Part shown: positions 1 to 8,414 of the stretch, piece after piece
Layout of the letters: every line of letters begins with the position of its first letter
Numbering within the stretch: position 1 is the stretch's first letter
From: Bacteroidales bacterium UBA3388
GTDB lineage: Bacteria > Bacteroidota > Bacteroidia > Bacteroidales > P3
DNA: 62,966 nucleotides
Assembly: GCA_002358855.1 (NCBI GenBank)
Contig: DEPQ01000006.1
Location: forward strand, 11,176-74,141
Direction: 5' to 3'
Program-made: the position numbers and the translations under genes
The notes under the pieces: generated by a model
What the model saw: only the letters and a program-made list of their open reading frames with translations
What the model was told of the DNA's origin: nothing
Databases searched by the model: none

Positions 1-1337
1 TAACGCCAATACATGTGATTGACTTGATAACGGAAAAAGAAACTTAGGTTTTCTGCAAAGGTAGGTGTGCGGTCAGAAGATTCATTTATTCCTGCCCACA
101 TCTTGTAATATGTAGGGTGATTACGACTTTGGTCATTTGACCACATGCGTGGAAAAATCGTAGTCTTATCTTTTTCATACACAAGATTACCTCTTTGTTT
201 TACTTCAATATATTTTCCGTTTTCTTTGTCTTTAATGTATTTTGAAGTACCTTCTTCTTGGTCAATTGCCATTGCATTATAATATTGACCGTGGAAAAGA
301 GGGGTATAACCGTATTGTTCACGATTTAGGTAAGTTAATAGAGCTGTTGCATCTTTTGGTGCGTTTTCGTTAATTGGCGTATTAGCATTAGAACGAATTA
401 CTAATACAAAGAAAGTTGTGTATCCTATTAAAATAAATAAAACAGAAAGCAATGCTGTGTTAAGAATAACTTTTTGTTTTTTAATAGAATATAAAACACC
501 TGCAACAAGTAATCCTATCAATAAAACGAAATAAATAATAGTTCCGAAGTTGAAAGGAAGTCCTATTGAGTTTGTGAAAAAAATCTCAAATTTTCCAGCA
601 AAGATTACAATATAAGGAACAATAAAATAAAGGATAACTGCAACCAATAGCATAGAAATAATTCCTACTAAAATGAAGTTGCGTTTTTTGTTTTTTTCTA
701 CGTTTGGATATTTTTTGAAATAGAAAACGTAGGTGATAGCAGGGATTGCCAAAAGATTTAATAAGTGAACTCCAATTGAGATACCAATTAAAAAGGCAAT
801 TAAAATCAACCATCTAAGGTTGTGTTTATCATCTGCTTCTGCTTCCCATTTCAATATTGCCCAAAATGAAATTGCCGTAAAACACGAACTCATTGCATAA
901 ACCTCACCTTCAACTGCCGAATACCAAAAAGTATCAGAGAATGTATAAGATAAACTACCTACAACGGCACTTGCAAAGATTGCAATCATTTGTCCCTTTG
1001 TCATTTCTTCGGTATTTTTCACAAACTTCTTTGCAAGCATTGTGATTGACCAGAAAAGAAACAAAATAGTAAAGCCACTACAAACTGCACTCATTGCGTT
1101 GATTGTGTATGCAATCAAACTTGTGTCTGAACCAGCAAAATTAGAAAATAAAGAGCCAATTAATTGAAAGGTTGGTGCTCCAGGGGGGTGTCCTACTTGA
1201 AGTTTGTCTGCTGTTGCAATGTATTCTCCACAGTCCCACCAACTTGCTGTTGGTTCTGCTGTGATTAAATATACGGTTGTGGCAATTAGAAAAATTACCC
1301 AACCTAAAATATTATTTATTAAAGTGTATTTTTTCAT
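1..1337 (-). CDS. DUF2723 (GT117-like) multi-pass membrane protein, 3' end outside window
   Basis: The reading frame opens at the ATG at 1337 and stays open to the window edge, giving about 445 residues of the N-terminal part. It starts MKKYTLINNILGW, then a hydrophobic helix, then an ASWWDCGEYIA segment and HPPGAPTF. This acidic, tryptophan-rich first loop is typical of the Bacteroidetes DUF2723 family (annotated as glycosyltransferase family 117, related to protein O-mannosyltransferases). Many further membrane segments follow, for example residues 90-110 and 165-290. The family is thought to transfer sugar from a lipid carrier on the outer face of the inner membrane; the substrate is unknown here. 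It lies 15 bp downstream of arcA on the same strand and could be co-transcribed. Family assignment is confident; activity is inferred. Confidence 0.85.
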   Translation of the reverse strand, partial: MKKYTLINNILGWVIFLIATTVYLITAEPTASWWDCGEYIATADKLQVGHPPGAPTFQLIGSLFSNFAGSDTSLIAYTINAMSAVCSGFTILFLFWSITMLAKKFVKNTEEMTKGQMIAIFASAVVGSLSYTFSDTFWYSAVEGEVYAMSSCFTAISFWAILKWEAEADDKHNLRWLILIAFLIGISIGVHLLNLLAIPAITYVFYFKKYPNVEKNKKRNFILVGIISMLLVAVILYFIVPYIVIFAGKFEIFFTNSIGLPFNFGTIIYFVLLIGLLVAGVLYSIKKQKVILNTALLSVLFILIGYTTFFVLVIRSNANTPINENAPKDATALLTYLNREQYGYTPLFHGQYYNAMAIDQEEGTSKYIKDKENGKYIEVKQRGNLVYEKDKTTIFPRMWSNDQSRNHPTYYKMWAGINESSDRTPTFAENLSFFFRYQVNHMYWR

Positions 1338-1352
1338 GTTTTTTATTGAATT

Positions 1353-2552
1353 TTACCAATTTACTTTCTTACGTTTAATAGGCATTGTCATACATCTTGC
1401 TCCGCCACCTCCACGAGGCAATTCAGCAGCGTCAAACGTAACTACAAATCTTTCGTAATTTCTCATATTTACTTTGTCTTGACACACATCTTCTGCTTTC
1501 AATACCTCAAAACCTGCATTGTTTAATGCTTCAATAGTGTGAGTGTTACGAGCGTATCCAAGGATTTTTCCTTCGCCTAATGCAAAGAAATTAGCACCAC
1601 TATGCCATTGTTCTCTTTCTTGATACCAAGCATCAGTACCACCACAAAGAACAGGTTCAAAATCAAATCCTAACTTCTTGCATGCTTCTAACATATTGCT
1701 TCTTTCGTGATAGCGAACTTGACCATTATCAATTTCAATATGAGTTACCTTGAATTGTCCTAAACTATTCTTAATGATTGGTTCGTAAATCATACACTTG
1801 TCTTGAGCAAGCATTGTGAAAACCATATCTAAGTGAATGAATGATTCAGGCTTTTCAGGTAGTTCTTGAACGATGATATGTTGTTTTTCTTTTCTTGCTG
1901 TGTAATATTTTGTCAAGAACTCAATACCTTTCTTGTTTGTTCTGCATCCATTACCAATAAACAATACATCTTCTCTTGCTATCAATACGTCACCTCCTTC
2001 AGTGTGAGCACCTTCAGAAACACGAGGATTTATTGTTTCGGTAGAGAAATAGTGTTTAAAAATAGTTTCCATAATGAAACTTTCTCTATCTCTCACATCT
2101 GTGCTCATTGAATGAATTAACACTTTGTCATAAACGCTTGAAGATGCGTCACGAGTAAAGAAAAGATTATACAAAGGATTAAAAACACCTTCTCTATATT
2201 TGTATCCTTCAATTAGAATACGTGCAAGTTCTTGTTCGCTTTTTTCAATAAATTCAGGGAATAAATATTCCTTTTTTTCTGCTGTCAAAATCTTGTCAAT
2301 AAGAGAAGATTTTACTTCTTTATTTGTCAAAACCTCTGCAAGTAAATCTTTAACTTGATATGTTTTTGTCCATTTTGATAATACTCCTGCGAAATTAGAG
2401 TATTCTTTTGATGCTATGTTAAGGTTTAGCAAATCGCTATATAACGCTTCTTGAATGTTGCTTGGCGTCATACTTTCTATTTCAACGCCAGGGGTATGAA
2501 GGATGACACCTTCTAATTCTCCTATTTCGGAATTTATTTCAATAAAACTCAT
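1353..2552 (-). CDS. arcA: Arginine deiminase
   Basis: This enzyme hydrolyses L-arginine to citrulline and ammonia, the first step of the arginine deiminase pathway in the cytoplasm. The 399-residue length matches the family. Visible motifs are FTRD (132-135), EGGDVL (185-190), HLDMVFT (240-246, catalytic His), WHSGAN, and the C-terminal RGGGGARCMTMP with the nucleophilic cysteine at 387. No arcB, arcC or arcD gene lies nearby, so the rest of the pathway must be elsewhere or absent. A TATATTTG promoter element on the minus strand (2573-2580) sits about 20 bp ahead of the start codon. It stands alone between the ABC ATPase and the DUF2723 gene. Identification is firm. Confidence 0.96.
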   Translation of the reverse strand: MSFIEINSEIGELEGVILHTPGVEIESMTPSNIQEALYSDLLNLNIASKEYSNFAGVLSKWTKTYQVKDLLAEVLTNKEVKSSLIDKILTAEKKEYLFPEFIEKSEQELARILIEGYKYREGVFNPLYNLFFTRDASSSVYDKVLIHSMSTDVRDRESFIMETIFKHYFSTETINPRVSEGAHTEGGDVLIAREDVLFIGNGCRTNKKGIEFLTKYYTARKEKQHIIVQELPEKPESFIHLDMVFTMLAQDKCMIYEPIIKNSLGQFKVTHIEIDNGQVRYHERSNMLEACKKLGFDFEPVLCGGTDAWYQEREQWHSGANFFALGEGKILGYARNTHTIEALNNAGFEVLKAEDVCQDKVNMRNYERFVVTFDAAELPRGGGGARCMTMPIKRKKVNW

Positions 2553-2572
2553 AATATAATAATTTGAAACTG

Positions 2573-2580
2573 CAAATATA
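2573..2580 (-). promoter_or_regulatory. -7 promoter element (TATATTTG) for arcA
   Basis: On the minus strand this octamer matches the Bacteroidetes TAnnTTTG element. It would place transcription start near 2566, leaving a leader of about 14 nt before the arcA ATG at 2552. No clear TTTG element is seen 19-20 nt further upstream. Confidence 0.5.
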
Positions 2581-2602
2581 CAAATTATTTTGCAAGAAAA
2601 AA

Positions 2603-4168
2603 CTATTTAGGTATAGAACTTATTAACGTTTTAGTGTATTGTGTTTGAGGATTTGTGTAAATTTCATCTGCTTCCCCAATTTGCTCAATCTCTCCCTTAC
2701 GCATTACCATCATTCTATCTGACATATATTTGACCACTGCCAAGTCGTGAGAAATGAAAATATAGGTTAATTGAAATTCTTTTTTCAAATCGTTCAAAAG
2801 ATTTAAAACAGTTGCTTGTACACTAACGTCTAAGGCACTCACACTCTCATCGCAAATAATTAACTTAGGCTTTAAAATCAACGCTCTTGCAATACCTATT
2901 CTTTGTCTTTGACCTCCTGAAAATTCATGAGGATAACGCTCATAATGTTCACGCTCCAAACCTACCTTTTCCAACATTTCCATTACCATTTCTTTGCGTT
3001 TGTTTTTGTCTTTTTCAATCTTGTGGACAATTAACACCTCCTCAATTGCACGACCTATTGTTAAGCGAGGATTAAGACTTGAATAAGGGTCTTGAAAAAT
3101 TATTTGAATTTCTTTTCTTAATTGTTTTAAATCTTTCTTTTTAAGGTTGGAAATCAATCTGTTCTCAAAATAAATTTCTCCCTTTGCATTTTCAATTAAA
3201 TTCATTAGAGAATACCCCAAAGTACTCTTTCCACAACCACTTTCTCCTACCAAACCAAGTGTTTCACCCTTGTATAAATCAAAACTAAGCGAAGGTATAG
3301 CAATAAACTTACCATATTGAATATGAAGATTTTTTGCTTGTAGTAGGGGAGTGTGAGAATAAATAGATTGATGTTTATTTTCTCTTTCTATTTTTGTTTC
3401 AATTTCTTGATTATCTGCTCTTTGATTAAGGAAATCGCTTACTGTGGAAAGCCTCTTAGGACGTTTGTCCAACGGAGGACGAGAAGCGAGTAAACCTTTA
3501 GTATAAGGATTTTGAGGATTAGAAAAAATCTCCTCATTACTTGCCTCTTCCACAATTTCTCCTTTATAAATCACTGCTACCTTATCTGCAATTTGATGCA
3601 CAACACCAAGATCATGAGTAATGAAAATAATACCTATATTATATTTCTTTTGGAGTTGTTTCATAAGGTCCAAAACCGCTTTCTGTACTGTTACATCTAA
3701 TGCCGTTGTAGGCTCATCAGCAATCAAAATATCAGGTTCAAGAGCAAGTGCCATTGCAATCATAACTCTTTGACGTTGCCCTCCAGAAAGTTGATGAGGA
3801 TAAGAATTAAACGCCTTTTGAACATCGGGTAATAAGACTTCTTCAAATAAACTCAAACACTTCTCTTTGCTAATTCCTGTCTCCATCATTTGTTTGCCAC
3901 ACTTCATAACAGGATTTAGAGCGGTCATAGGCTCTTGAAAAATCATTGAAATTCTCTTACCTTCAAAGTCAATATTTCCCTCAATTTTAGACTTTTTCTT
4001 ATCCAAAAGTCCCATAATTGCAAGAGAAGTAACACTTTTTCCACTGCCACTTTCTCCCACAATAGCGAGAGTTTCTCCCCTTTGAACATTAAAGGAAATA
4101 CCCTTTACGACCTCATGCCATTGTTTATTTCTTAAAAAACTTATTTTTAAATCCTTTACCTCTAACAT
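2603..4168 (-). CDS. Fused dual ATP-binding protein of an oligopeptide/dipeptide-type ABC transporter (DppD-DppF-like)
   Basis: Two complete ABC ATPase domains lie in one chain of 521 residues. The first has GESGSGKS, signature LSGGQRQR and Walker B ILIADEPTT, followed by the oligopeptide-transporter C-terminal segment with NPYTKGLLASRPPL. The second has GESGCGKS, signature FSGGQRQR and LIICDESVSALD. This tandem architecture (as in GsiA/YliA or DppD+DppF) powers peptide import. The frame extends upstream to 4264, but family members begin at MLEVKDLKISF, so 4168 is preferred; the extra 32 residues are lysine-rich and unlike the family. No permease or solute-binding gene is adjacent, so its membrane partners are encoded elsewhere. 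Confidence 0.9.
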   Translation of the reverse strand: MLEVKDLKISFLRNKQWHEVVKGISFNVQRGETLAIVGESGSGKSVTSLAIMGLLDKKKSKIEGNIDFEGKRISMIFQEPMTALNPVMKCGKQMMETGISKEKCLSLFEEVLLPDVQKAFNSYPHQLSGGQRQRVMIAMALALEPDILIADEPTTALDVTVQKAVLDLMKQLQKKYNIGIIFITHDLGVVHQIADKVAVIYKGEIVEEASNEEIFSNPQNPYTKGLLASRPPLDKRPKRLSTVSDFLNQRADNQEIETKIERENKHQSIYSHTPLLQAKNLHIQYGKFIAIPSLSFDLYKGETLGLVGESGCGKSTLGYSLMNLIENAKGEIYFENRLISNLKKKDLKQLRKEIQIIFQDPYSSLNPRLTIGRAIEEVLIVHKIEKDKNKRKEMVMEMLEKVGLEREHYERYPHEFSGGQRQRIGIARALILKPKLIICDESVSALDVSVQATVLNLLNDLKKEFQLTYIFISHDLAVVKYMSDRMMVMRKGEIEQIGEADEIYTNPQTQYTKTLISSIPK

Positions 4169-4370
4169 ATTTGCAAAGATATTAAAAAATAACCATCTTT
4201 TGATTAAATTTCTTTTTTCTTTGCTTTGTTTTCTTTTTTCTTTGTTTGACATGTTAAAATACAAAGAAATATTTTTTTAATGTATAGTTTTTAAAATATT
4301 AAAACTTTTAGGTTTTCGTTATTATTTTACTATACTTTTTTTATTATTTATTATTATATATTATTACATA

Positions 4371-4473
4371 TTGACAAAATGTCAAGTTTTGATTGATGAT
4401 TCGTCAATACTTTCTTGATGGATTGTCAATACAAGATAGACGGATTATCAATACAAGATTGACAAATAGTCAA
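4371..4473. repeat. Array of five imperfect palindromes with exact 22-bp spacing
   Basis: Five 15-bp sites of the form TTGAC-N5-GTCAA start at 4371, 4393, 4415, 4437 and 4459. Their sequences are TTGACAAAATGTCAA, TTGATGATTCGTCAA, TTGATGGATTGTCAA, TAGACGGATTATCAA and TTGACAAATAGTCAA. The first has perfect 6-bp arms, the last perfect 5-bp arms; the others carry one or two mismatches. The 7-bp spacers also repeat (TACAAGA twice). A spacing of 22 bp, about two helical turns, would put all sites on one face of the DNA, as expected for cooperative binding by a dimeric protein. The binding protein is unknown. Confidence 0.8.
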
Positions 4474-4535
4474 TAATATTTTCAAAGTGTCTTTCAGTGA
4501 TTTGTAAAAAAAATGAAAAAAAAGTTTTAAAAAAG

Positions 4536-4566
4536 TTTGGTAGTTGTAAAAAAGGTAGTATCTTTG
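4536..4566 (+). promoter_or_regulatory. Promoter of tRNA-Gln (TTTG, 19 nt, TATCTTTG)
   Basis: TTTG at 4536-4539 and TATCTTTG at 4559-4566 are separated by 19 nt, an exact match to the Bacteroidetes vegetative promoter. Transcription would start near 4573, about 31 nt before the mature tRNA. Confidence 0.85.
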
Positions 4567-4603
4567 CACTCGCAAAACGGAGGTATTTACTCTATTAAGC
4601 GAT

Positions 4604-4674
4604 TGTCCCGTGGTGTAATGGTAACACAACTGATTTTGGTTCAGTCATTCAAAGTTCGAATCTTTGCGGGATAA
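4604..4674 (+). tRNA. tRNA-Gln (anticodon TTG)
   Basis: A cloverleaf can be drawn by hand. The acceptor stem TGTCCCG pairs with CGGGATA (one G-U), the anticodon stem ACTGA pairs with TCAGT around loop TTTTGGT (anticodon TTG, reading CAA), and the T arm holds GTTCGAATC. The 3' CCA is not encoded. It is a single tRNA with its own promoter upstream and a hairpin terminator a few bases downstream. Confidence 0.93.
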
Positions 4675-4677
4675 CTC

Positions 4678-4716
4678 AAAGGAGAAGAAGTTAAAAACTC
4701 TTCTCCTTTTTGTTTT
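4678..4716. terminator. Terminator hairpin between tRNA-Gln and the convergent GNAT gene
   Basis: AAAGGAGAAGA pairs with TCTTCTCCTTT around an AT-rich loop and is followed by a T-run on the plus strand. On the minus strand the A-rich left side also gives a T-run, so it can serve the convergent gene ending at 4718. Confidence 0.85.
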
Positions 4717-4717
4717 T

Positions 4718-5539
4718 CTATGTGTCAAGGTTCAAAGACATAAATATTTCATTTGGTAATTCTATGTTTTTTAAGGGTTTTATCATCTCTATTGTTGAAG
4801 GAATGGCGGAGAGTGAGTCTGGAAAATATTTTAAATTCACATCTTTTTTAAATTCCTCACTTATTTTTTTAGCAACTATTTCAGCAGTTTCTTTTTTTAA
4901 ACAAAAACAATCCAAAACCTCTATCGTATCCCAATCGGTTATTGCAACACATTGAGCAAGGATTTCATCGTTTTTATAGAGTGAAATTATGTCGTAATCG
5001 GTTTGTGTATAGAGTTGTAATGTAGTGGTAGAGTGTATTATACAGTTGTTTCTTGTTTGTTGTACTTTGTTTATTAAATCAAAATTAAAGTTTTTAGTTT
5101 TTTCTATTTTATATTCTGATAAATAATTGGGGTTATTGTTATAAGATATTTTTTTTATTCCCTCTATTCCGCAGAGTTTGTATCCCATTTTTTCGTAAAA
5201 AGGAACTAAACCCTCGTGGGCGGCAATCAAAATCACGGCTTTTTTTCCAAGATTGCTTAATTCACTTTCCGCTTTTTGCATAAGAAGATTAGCCAAACCT
5301 TGATTTCTGTGGCTTTCTTGTGTGCATACGCTTCCAATGTAGGCAATCGGCACGATTTTATCATCAATTTTTAGTCTATGATGCGTTGCAAAAAGCATAG
5401 AAAGTAGTTTGCCGTTTTCTTCTAAGTGAAAAAAGTTACCTTCTTTAAAATATAAATTGAAAAACTTATCAATATATTCTCTTGAATCGCCAAATGTTTT
5501 GTTCCAAAGCTCTTTTGCTTGCTCTTCTATGTGTTTCAT
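4718..5539 (-). CDS. GNAT-family N-acetyltransferase
   Basis: The 273-residue protein holds an acetyl-CoA binding core. Residues 60-120 read IAYIGSVCTQESHRNQGLAN followed by LLMQKAESEL and then FYEKMGYKL, which are the GNAT motif A (R/Q-x-x-G-x-A) and motif B. The C-terminal 130 residues resemble no family I can name. The start overlaps the stop of the upstream DUF2156 gene by 4 bp (ATGA), so the two are translationally coupled. The substrate cannot be read from the sequence; the pairing with a second GNAT-fold protein suggests aminoacyl or acetyl transfer to a small molecule or lipid. Confidence 0.8.
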   Translation of the reverse strand: MKHIEEQAKELWNKTFGDSREYIDKFFNLYFKEGNFFHLEENGKLLSMLFATHHRLKIDDKIVPIAYIGSVCTQESHRNQGLANLLMQKAESELSNLGKKAVILIAAHEGLVPFYEKMGYKLCGIEGIKKISYNNNPNYLSEYKIEKTKNFNFDLINKVQQTRNNCIIHSTTTLQLYTQTDYDIISLYKNDEILAQCVAITDWDTIEVLDCFCLKKETAEIVAKKISEEFKKDVNLKYFPDSLSAIPSTIEMIKPLKNIELPNEIFMSLNLDT

Positions 5540-6426
5540 TTCAGTGTTGCTATGTATTTTTCAATTAACTTTATTGGATTATAACTTAATTTAGCCTTTC
5601 TTAGCCCCTCAATTCCTAAATCCTCCTCACGATTTATATACTTAAAATTATTATCTAAGCGACTTACAAACTCTTTATTTATGACTGCGAAAGCCCCTTC
5701 AAAGTTTCTATCTGCTTTTTCGATGTGAATATCAAAAGTTTCGTTGTTTATCTTGCTGCCAATGGTGAATGCAACAATTTTTTCTTCTACTTTTATTGCA
5801 CCTGCTTTCAAATCCAAGTCCTCAAAGTGTGAAAATAAAAATTCAATCACTGTTTTTTCTTTCTCATAGTCGCTTTTGAGTTCAGGGCTTTTTGTTATCG
5901 CTTGCTCTTGCCATTTGTCAAGAAGCCAAAGACAAGGAGTGTAATTTTTAGCGTTTATTTCCTCGTAATCCCATTTGTATTGAGAATTGAATTTGTTTAT
6001 ATGATTTCTCTTAGGTTGGAATTTTTTTCCTTTTAAGTATTGTAAATCCTCTCTGAGATAAAGATAATCAAAAAAATTTCTTTCTTCTTTTATATCAAAA
6101 TGATGTTCAAAACAAGGTTTTCTGTCTTTTCTTTCACATATAACACTCATTTGCTGATTGTTTTCTTTGGAAAGATTGATTAGTTGTTCAATAATCTTGT
6201 CTTTATCGCCCTCTCCCAAAGGGTAGTGATAGCAGATGTGAGTGTTTTTCTCAAAATGTATTCTTGTTACTAAGCAATCATCTATTATTGCCCATTCTCC
6301 GTTGAAGATAAACGAGTATGCACAAAGGTTTGCAAAGGAACTCTCAGCATTTTGTATGGTTTTGTAGCGATAAAACTTCTCAAAAATTTCTCTGTCCTTA
6401 GGTTTTATAGGTTTAAATTCAATCAT
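5536..6426 (-). CDS. DUF2156 domain-containing protein
   Basis: The 296-residue protein matches the DUF2156 family, whose fold is that of the C-terminal domain of phosphatidylglycerol lysyltransferases (double GNAT). Typical features are the N-terminal F-x-x-Y-x-x-x-x-x-x-E segment near residues 18-30, the YLYLREDLQYLKGKKFQPKRN stretch around 144-165, where the KR-N motif is usual, and an acceptor-like HIEKADRNFEGAFAVINKEF segment near 230-252. No membrane domain is present, so it is not a full MprF. It is the first gene of a two-gene operon with the GNAT protein and is divergent from ispH. Confidence 0.82.
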   Translation of the reverse strand: MIEFKPIKPKDREIFEKFYRYKTIQNAESSFANLCAYSFIFNGEWAIIDDCLVTRIHFEKNTHICYHYPLGEGDKDKIIEQLINLSKENNQQMSVICERKDRKPCFEHHFDIKEERNFFDYLYLREDLQYLKGKKFQPKRNHINKFNSQYKWDYEEINAKNYTPCLWLLDKWQEQAITKSPELKSDYEKEKTVIEFLFSHFEDLDLKAGAIKVEEKIVAFTIGSKINNETFDIHIEKADRNFEGAFAVINKEFVSRLDNNFKYINREEDLGIEGLRKAKLSYNPIKLIEKYIATLK

Positions 6427-6445
6427 TATTATAGTTTTTAGGCGT

Positions 6446-6461
6446 CAAAATTACAAAATTA
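6446..6461 (-). promoter_or_regulatory. Two tandem TAATTTTG elements ahead of the DUF2156 gene
   Basis: On the minus strand two consecutive octamers, each TAATTTTG (6446-6453 and 6454-6461), match the TAnnTTTG element and lie 20-28 bp before the start codon at 6426. They immediately precede the plus-strand TACCTTTG of ispH, forming a compact divergent promoter region. Confidence 0.45.
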
Positions 6462-6463
6462 TT

Positions 6464-6471
6464 TACCTTTG
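6464..6471 (+). promoter_or_regulatory. -7 promoter element (TACCTTTG) for ispH
   Basis: This octamer matches TAnnTTTG and is followed by GC, as is common in this genome. Start of transcription is expected near 6478, about 16 nt before the ispH ATG at 6494. Confidence 0.6.
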
Positions 6472-6493
6472 CAAATAAAATCAGCGTTTTGAA

Positions 6494-7360
6494 ATGGAGG
6501 TTTTAATAGAAAAAGAAGCAGGATTTTGTTTTGGAGTTGTTTCTGCGATAGACAAATGTGAAAATTGCTTAGAAAAATTTGGCGAACTTTATTGTCTTGG
6601 AGAATTGGTGCATAATTCTATGGAAATTAGCAGACTCAAAAAATTAGGTCTTAGAATAATAGATGTAAAAGACTTAGAAAAAATGCAAAATTGTAGAGTT
6701 ATGATTAGGGCTCACGGAGAACCGCCTTCGACATACGCTCTTGCAAAAAAAAATCAAATAGAAATTTTTGATGCTACTTGTCCTATTGTTCTAAAACTGC
6801 AAAAAGATGTGAAGCGTGCATACGATACGATGGATAAGTCAAAGTCTCAAATTGTCATTTTCGGAAAACAAGGACACGCAGAGGTGATTGGCTTAGTTGG
6901 ACAGACCGAAAATTCCGCAATAGTTATTAGTTCCGAAAAAGATATTGCTCAAATAGATTTCACAAAAGCCGTATATCTTTTTTCACAAACAACAAAAAAC
7001 AAAGAAGAGTTTGAAAATATCATTACTCTTATCAGAGAAAAAATGTTGGAAGTAGGAAACGAAAACTTTTTTGTAACGGATTCTATTTGTAAAAGAATGG
7101 CTTCAAGAACCAAAACCTTATTAGAATTTGCCGATAGTGTAGATGCAGTTTTATTTGTAAGCGGTAAGCATTCAAGTAACGGGACTTATCTTTATGAGTT
7201 TTGCAAACAACACAAGAAAGAAACGTTTTTTATTTCTGAAAAATCAGATATTGATTTTGATTTATTAAAAGGCTACAACAAAATAGGAATTAGTGGAGCG
7301 ACATCAACACCTATGTGGTTAATGGAGGAGATTAGAGATTATGTTCTTGCGAAATCTTAA
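6494..7360 (+). CDS. ispH: 4-hydroxy-3-methylbut-2-enyl diphosphate reductase
   Basis: IspH catalyses the last step of the MEP isoprenoid pathway, reducing HMBPP to IPP and DMAPP with an iron-sulfur cluster. The three cluster cysteines are visible at residues 12 (AGFCFGV), 96 (FDATCPIV) and 199 (TDSICKR). Substrate-binding histidines occur at 40 (ELVHN) and 74 (RAHGEP), and at GKQGHAEV near 128. The length of 288 is normal for the short IspH form; there is no fused S1 or cytidylate kinase domain. It heads a plus-strand run and overlaps recF by 20 bp. Confidence 0.97.
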   Translation: MEVLIEKEAGFCFGVVSAIDKCENCLEKFGELYCLGELVHNSMEISRLKKLGLRIIDVKDLEKMQNCRVMIRAHGEPPSTYALAKKNQIEIFDATCPIVLKLQKDVKRAYDTMDKSKSQIVIFGKQGHAEVIGLVGQTENSAIVISSEKDIAQIDFTKAVYLFSQTTKNKEEFENIITLIREKMLEVGNENFFVTDSICKRMASRTKTLLEFADSVDAVLFVSGKHSSNGTYLYEFCKQHKKETFFISEKSDIDFDLLKGYNKIGISGATSTPMWLMEEIRDYVLAKS

Positions 7361-8414
7361 AATATCTAACTTTAAAAATATAGAAAATAGCGAGTTTGAT
7401 TTTCTACAAATAAATTGTTTTGTTGGAAACAATGGAGTAGGAAAAACAAATGTGCTTGATGCTATTTATTATTTAAGTTTTTGTAAAAGTTTTTTCAATC
7501 ATAATGATTTTCATTCCATAAGGTATGGTAGCGATTTTTTTGCCTTGCATGGCGATTATCTTATTAAAGGTGTGGAAGAGAAGATTTCGTGTGTCTTAAA
7601 GGAAGGTGGAAAAAAACAAATCAAGCATTCAGGAAAATTATACACTCGACACTCCGAACATATTGGTAGAATACCTGTGGTAATGATTGCTCCGAATGAT
7701 CATATCTTGATTACAGGGGGTAGCGATGTGAGAAGAAAGTTTGTAGATCAAATAATATCGCAACAAGATAGTCTTTATCTTCAAAATCTTATTCGTTACA
7801 ACAAAGCAATTGAGCAAAGAAATAAATTGTTAAAATCTTTTCAAATCTATCACAGCGTTGATGAAGTTAATCTCTTGATTTGGGAAGAACAAATCGCTGT
7901 TTACGGGAAATTTATTCAAGAAAAAAGAAAAAATTTCTTTGAGAAATTTCTTGAACCTATGAATAATTTTTATCAATTCATTTCTCAAAACAAAGAAGAG
8001 GTTAGTTTGGAGTATCAAACCTTTGAGGGAGATTTGCTTTCTTTGTTGAAAGAAAATAGAGAGAAAGATAAAATTGTGGGATATACTACTGTAGGGGTGC
8101 ATAAAGATGATTTGATTTTTTCTCTTAAACAAATGCCTATTAAAACTCATGCCTCTCAAGGACAACAAAAGACTTTTATCTTAGCATTGAAACTTGCACA
8201 GTTTGATTTCCTTTCAAAAAATATGGGTGTCAAACCAATATTATTATTAGATGATATTTTTGATAAATTTGACTTTGAAAGAGTTAGTAGGATTTTAGCA
8301 TTATTGGAAGAAAGTAGATTTGGACAAGTTTTTATTACCGACACTCATCTTGAAAGAGTTGAGAAAATGATAGGCGAAGAGTTGAAAGATAAGACTAAAA
8401 TCTTTAAATTATGA
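7341..8414 (+). CDS. recF: DNA replication and repair protein RecF
   Basis: RecF is a cytoplasmic SMC-like ATPase that helps load RecA at single-strand gaps. Walker A GNNGVGKT lies at residues 29-36. The signature region SQGQQKTFILALKLAQ and Walker B ILLLDDIFDKFD lie in the C-terminal third, as is usual for RecF. At 357 residues it is full length. The ATG at 7341 lies inside the end of ispH; the start MFLRNLKISNFKNIEN matches the family. It is followed, with a 4-bp overlap, by a DUF721 gene, a common arrangement near recF. Confidence 0.96.
   Translation: MFLRNLKISNFKNIENSEFDFLQINCFVGNNGVGKTNVLDAIYYLSFCKSFFNHNDFHSIRYGSDFFALHGDYLIKGVEEKISCVLKEGGKKQIKHSGKLYTRHSEHIGRIPVVMIAPNDHILITGGSDVRRKFVDQIISQQDSLYLQNLIRYNKAIEQRNKLLKSFQIYHSVDEVNLLIWEEQIAVYGKFIQEKRKNFFEKFLEPMNNFYQFISQNKEEVSLEYQTFEGDLLSLLKENREKDKIVGYTTVGVHKDDLIFSLKQMPIKTHASQGQQKTFILALKLAQFDFLSKNMGVKPILLLDDIFDKFDFERVSRILALLEESRFGQVFITDTHLERVEKMIGEELKDKTKIFKL

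Larger units (their letters stand above)
4265..4603. other. AT-rich intergenic region between the ABC ATPase and tRNA-Gln
   Basis: About 340 bp carries no credible coding sequence. From left to right it holds a minus-strand variant of the genome's recurrent ATATTTCTTTG element (about 4258-4285), a roughly 90-bp stretch that is almost pure A+T (4285-4370), the 22-bp-period palindrome array (4371-4473) and the tRNA promoter (4536-4566). An easily melted stretch next to regularly phased palindromes resembles an origin or operator, but no replication initiator gene is nearby. Confidence 0.6.

Noticed and set aside
4169..4264. N-terminal extension of the ABC ATPase from 4264
   Set aside because: The extra 32 residues are lysine-rich and not part of the family; MLEVKDL at 4168 fits. 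A caveat is that the TATCTTTG at 4174-4181 would make the mRNA nearly leaderless if used.
4371..4473. CRISPR array
   Set aside because: The repeat unit (15 bp) and spacer (7 bp) are far too short, the spacers are partly alike, and there are no cas genes.
4604..4716. Integration site of a mobile element at tRNA-Gln
   Set aside because: No integrase and no repeated copy of the tRNA 3' end was seen nearby; the tRNA is flanked by ordinary genes.
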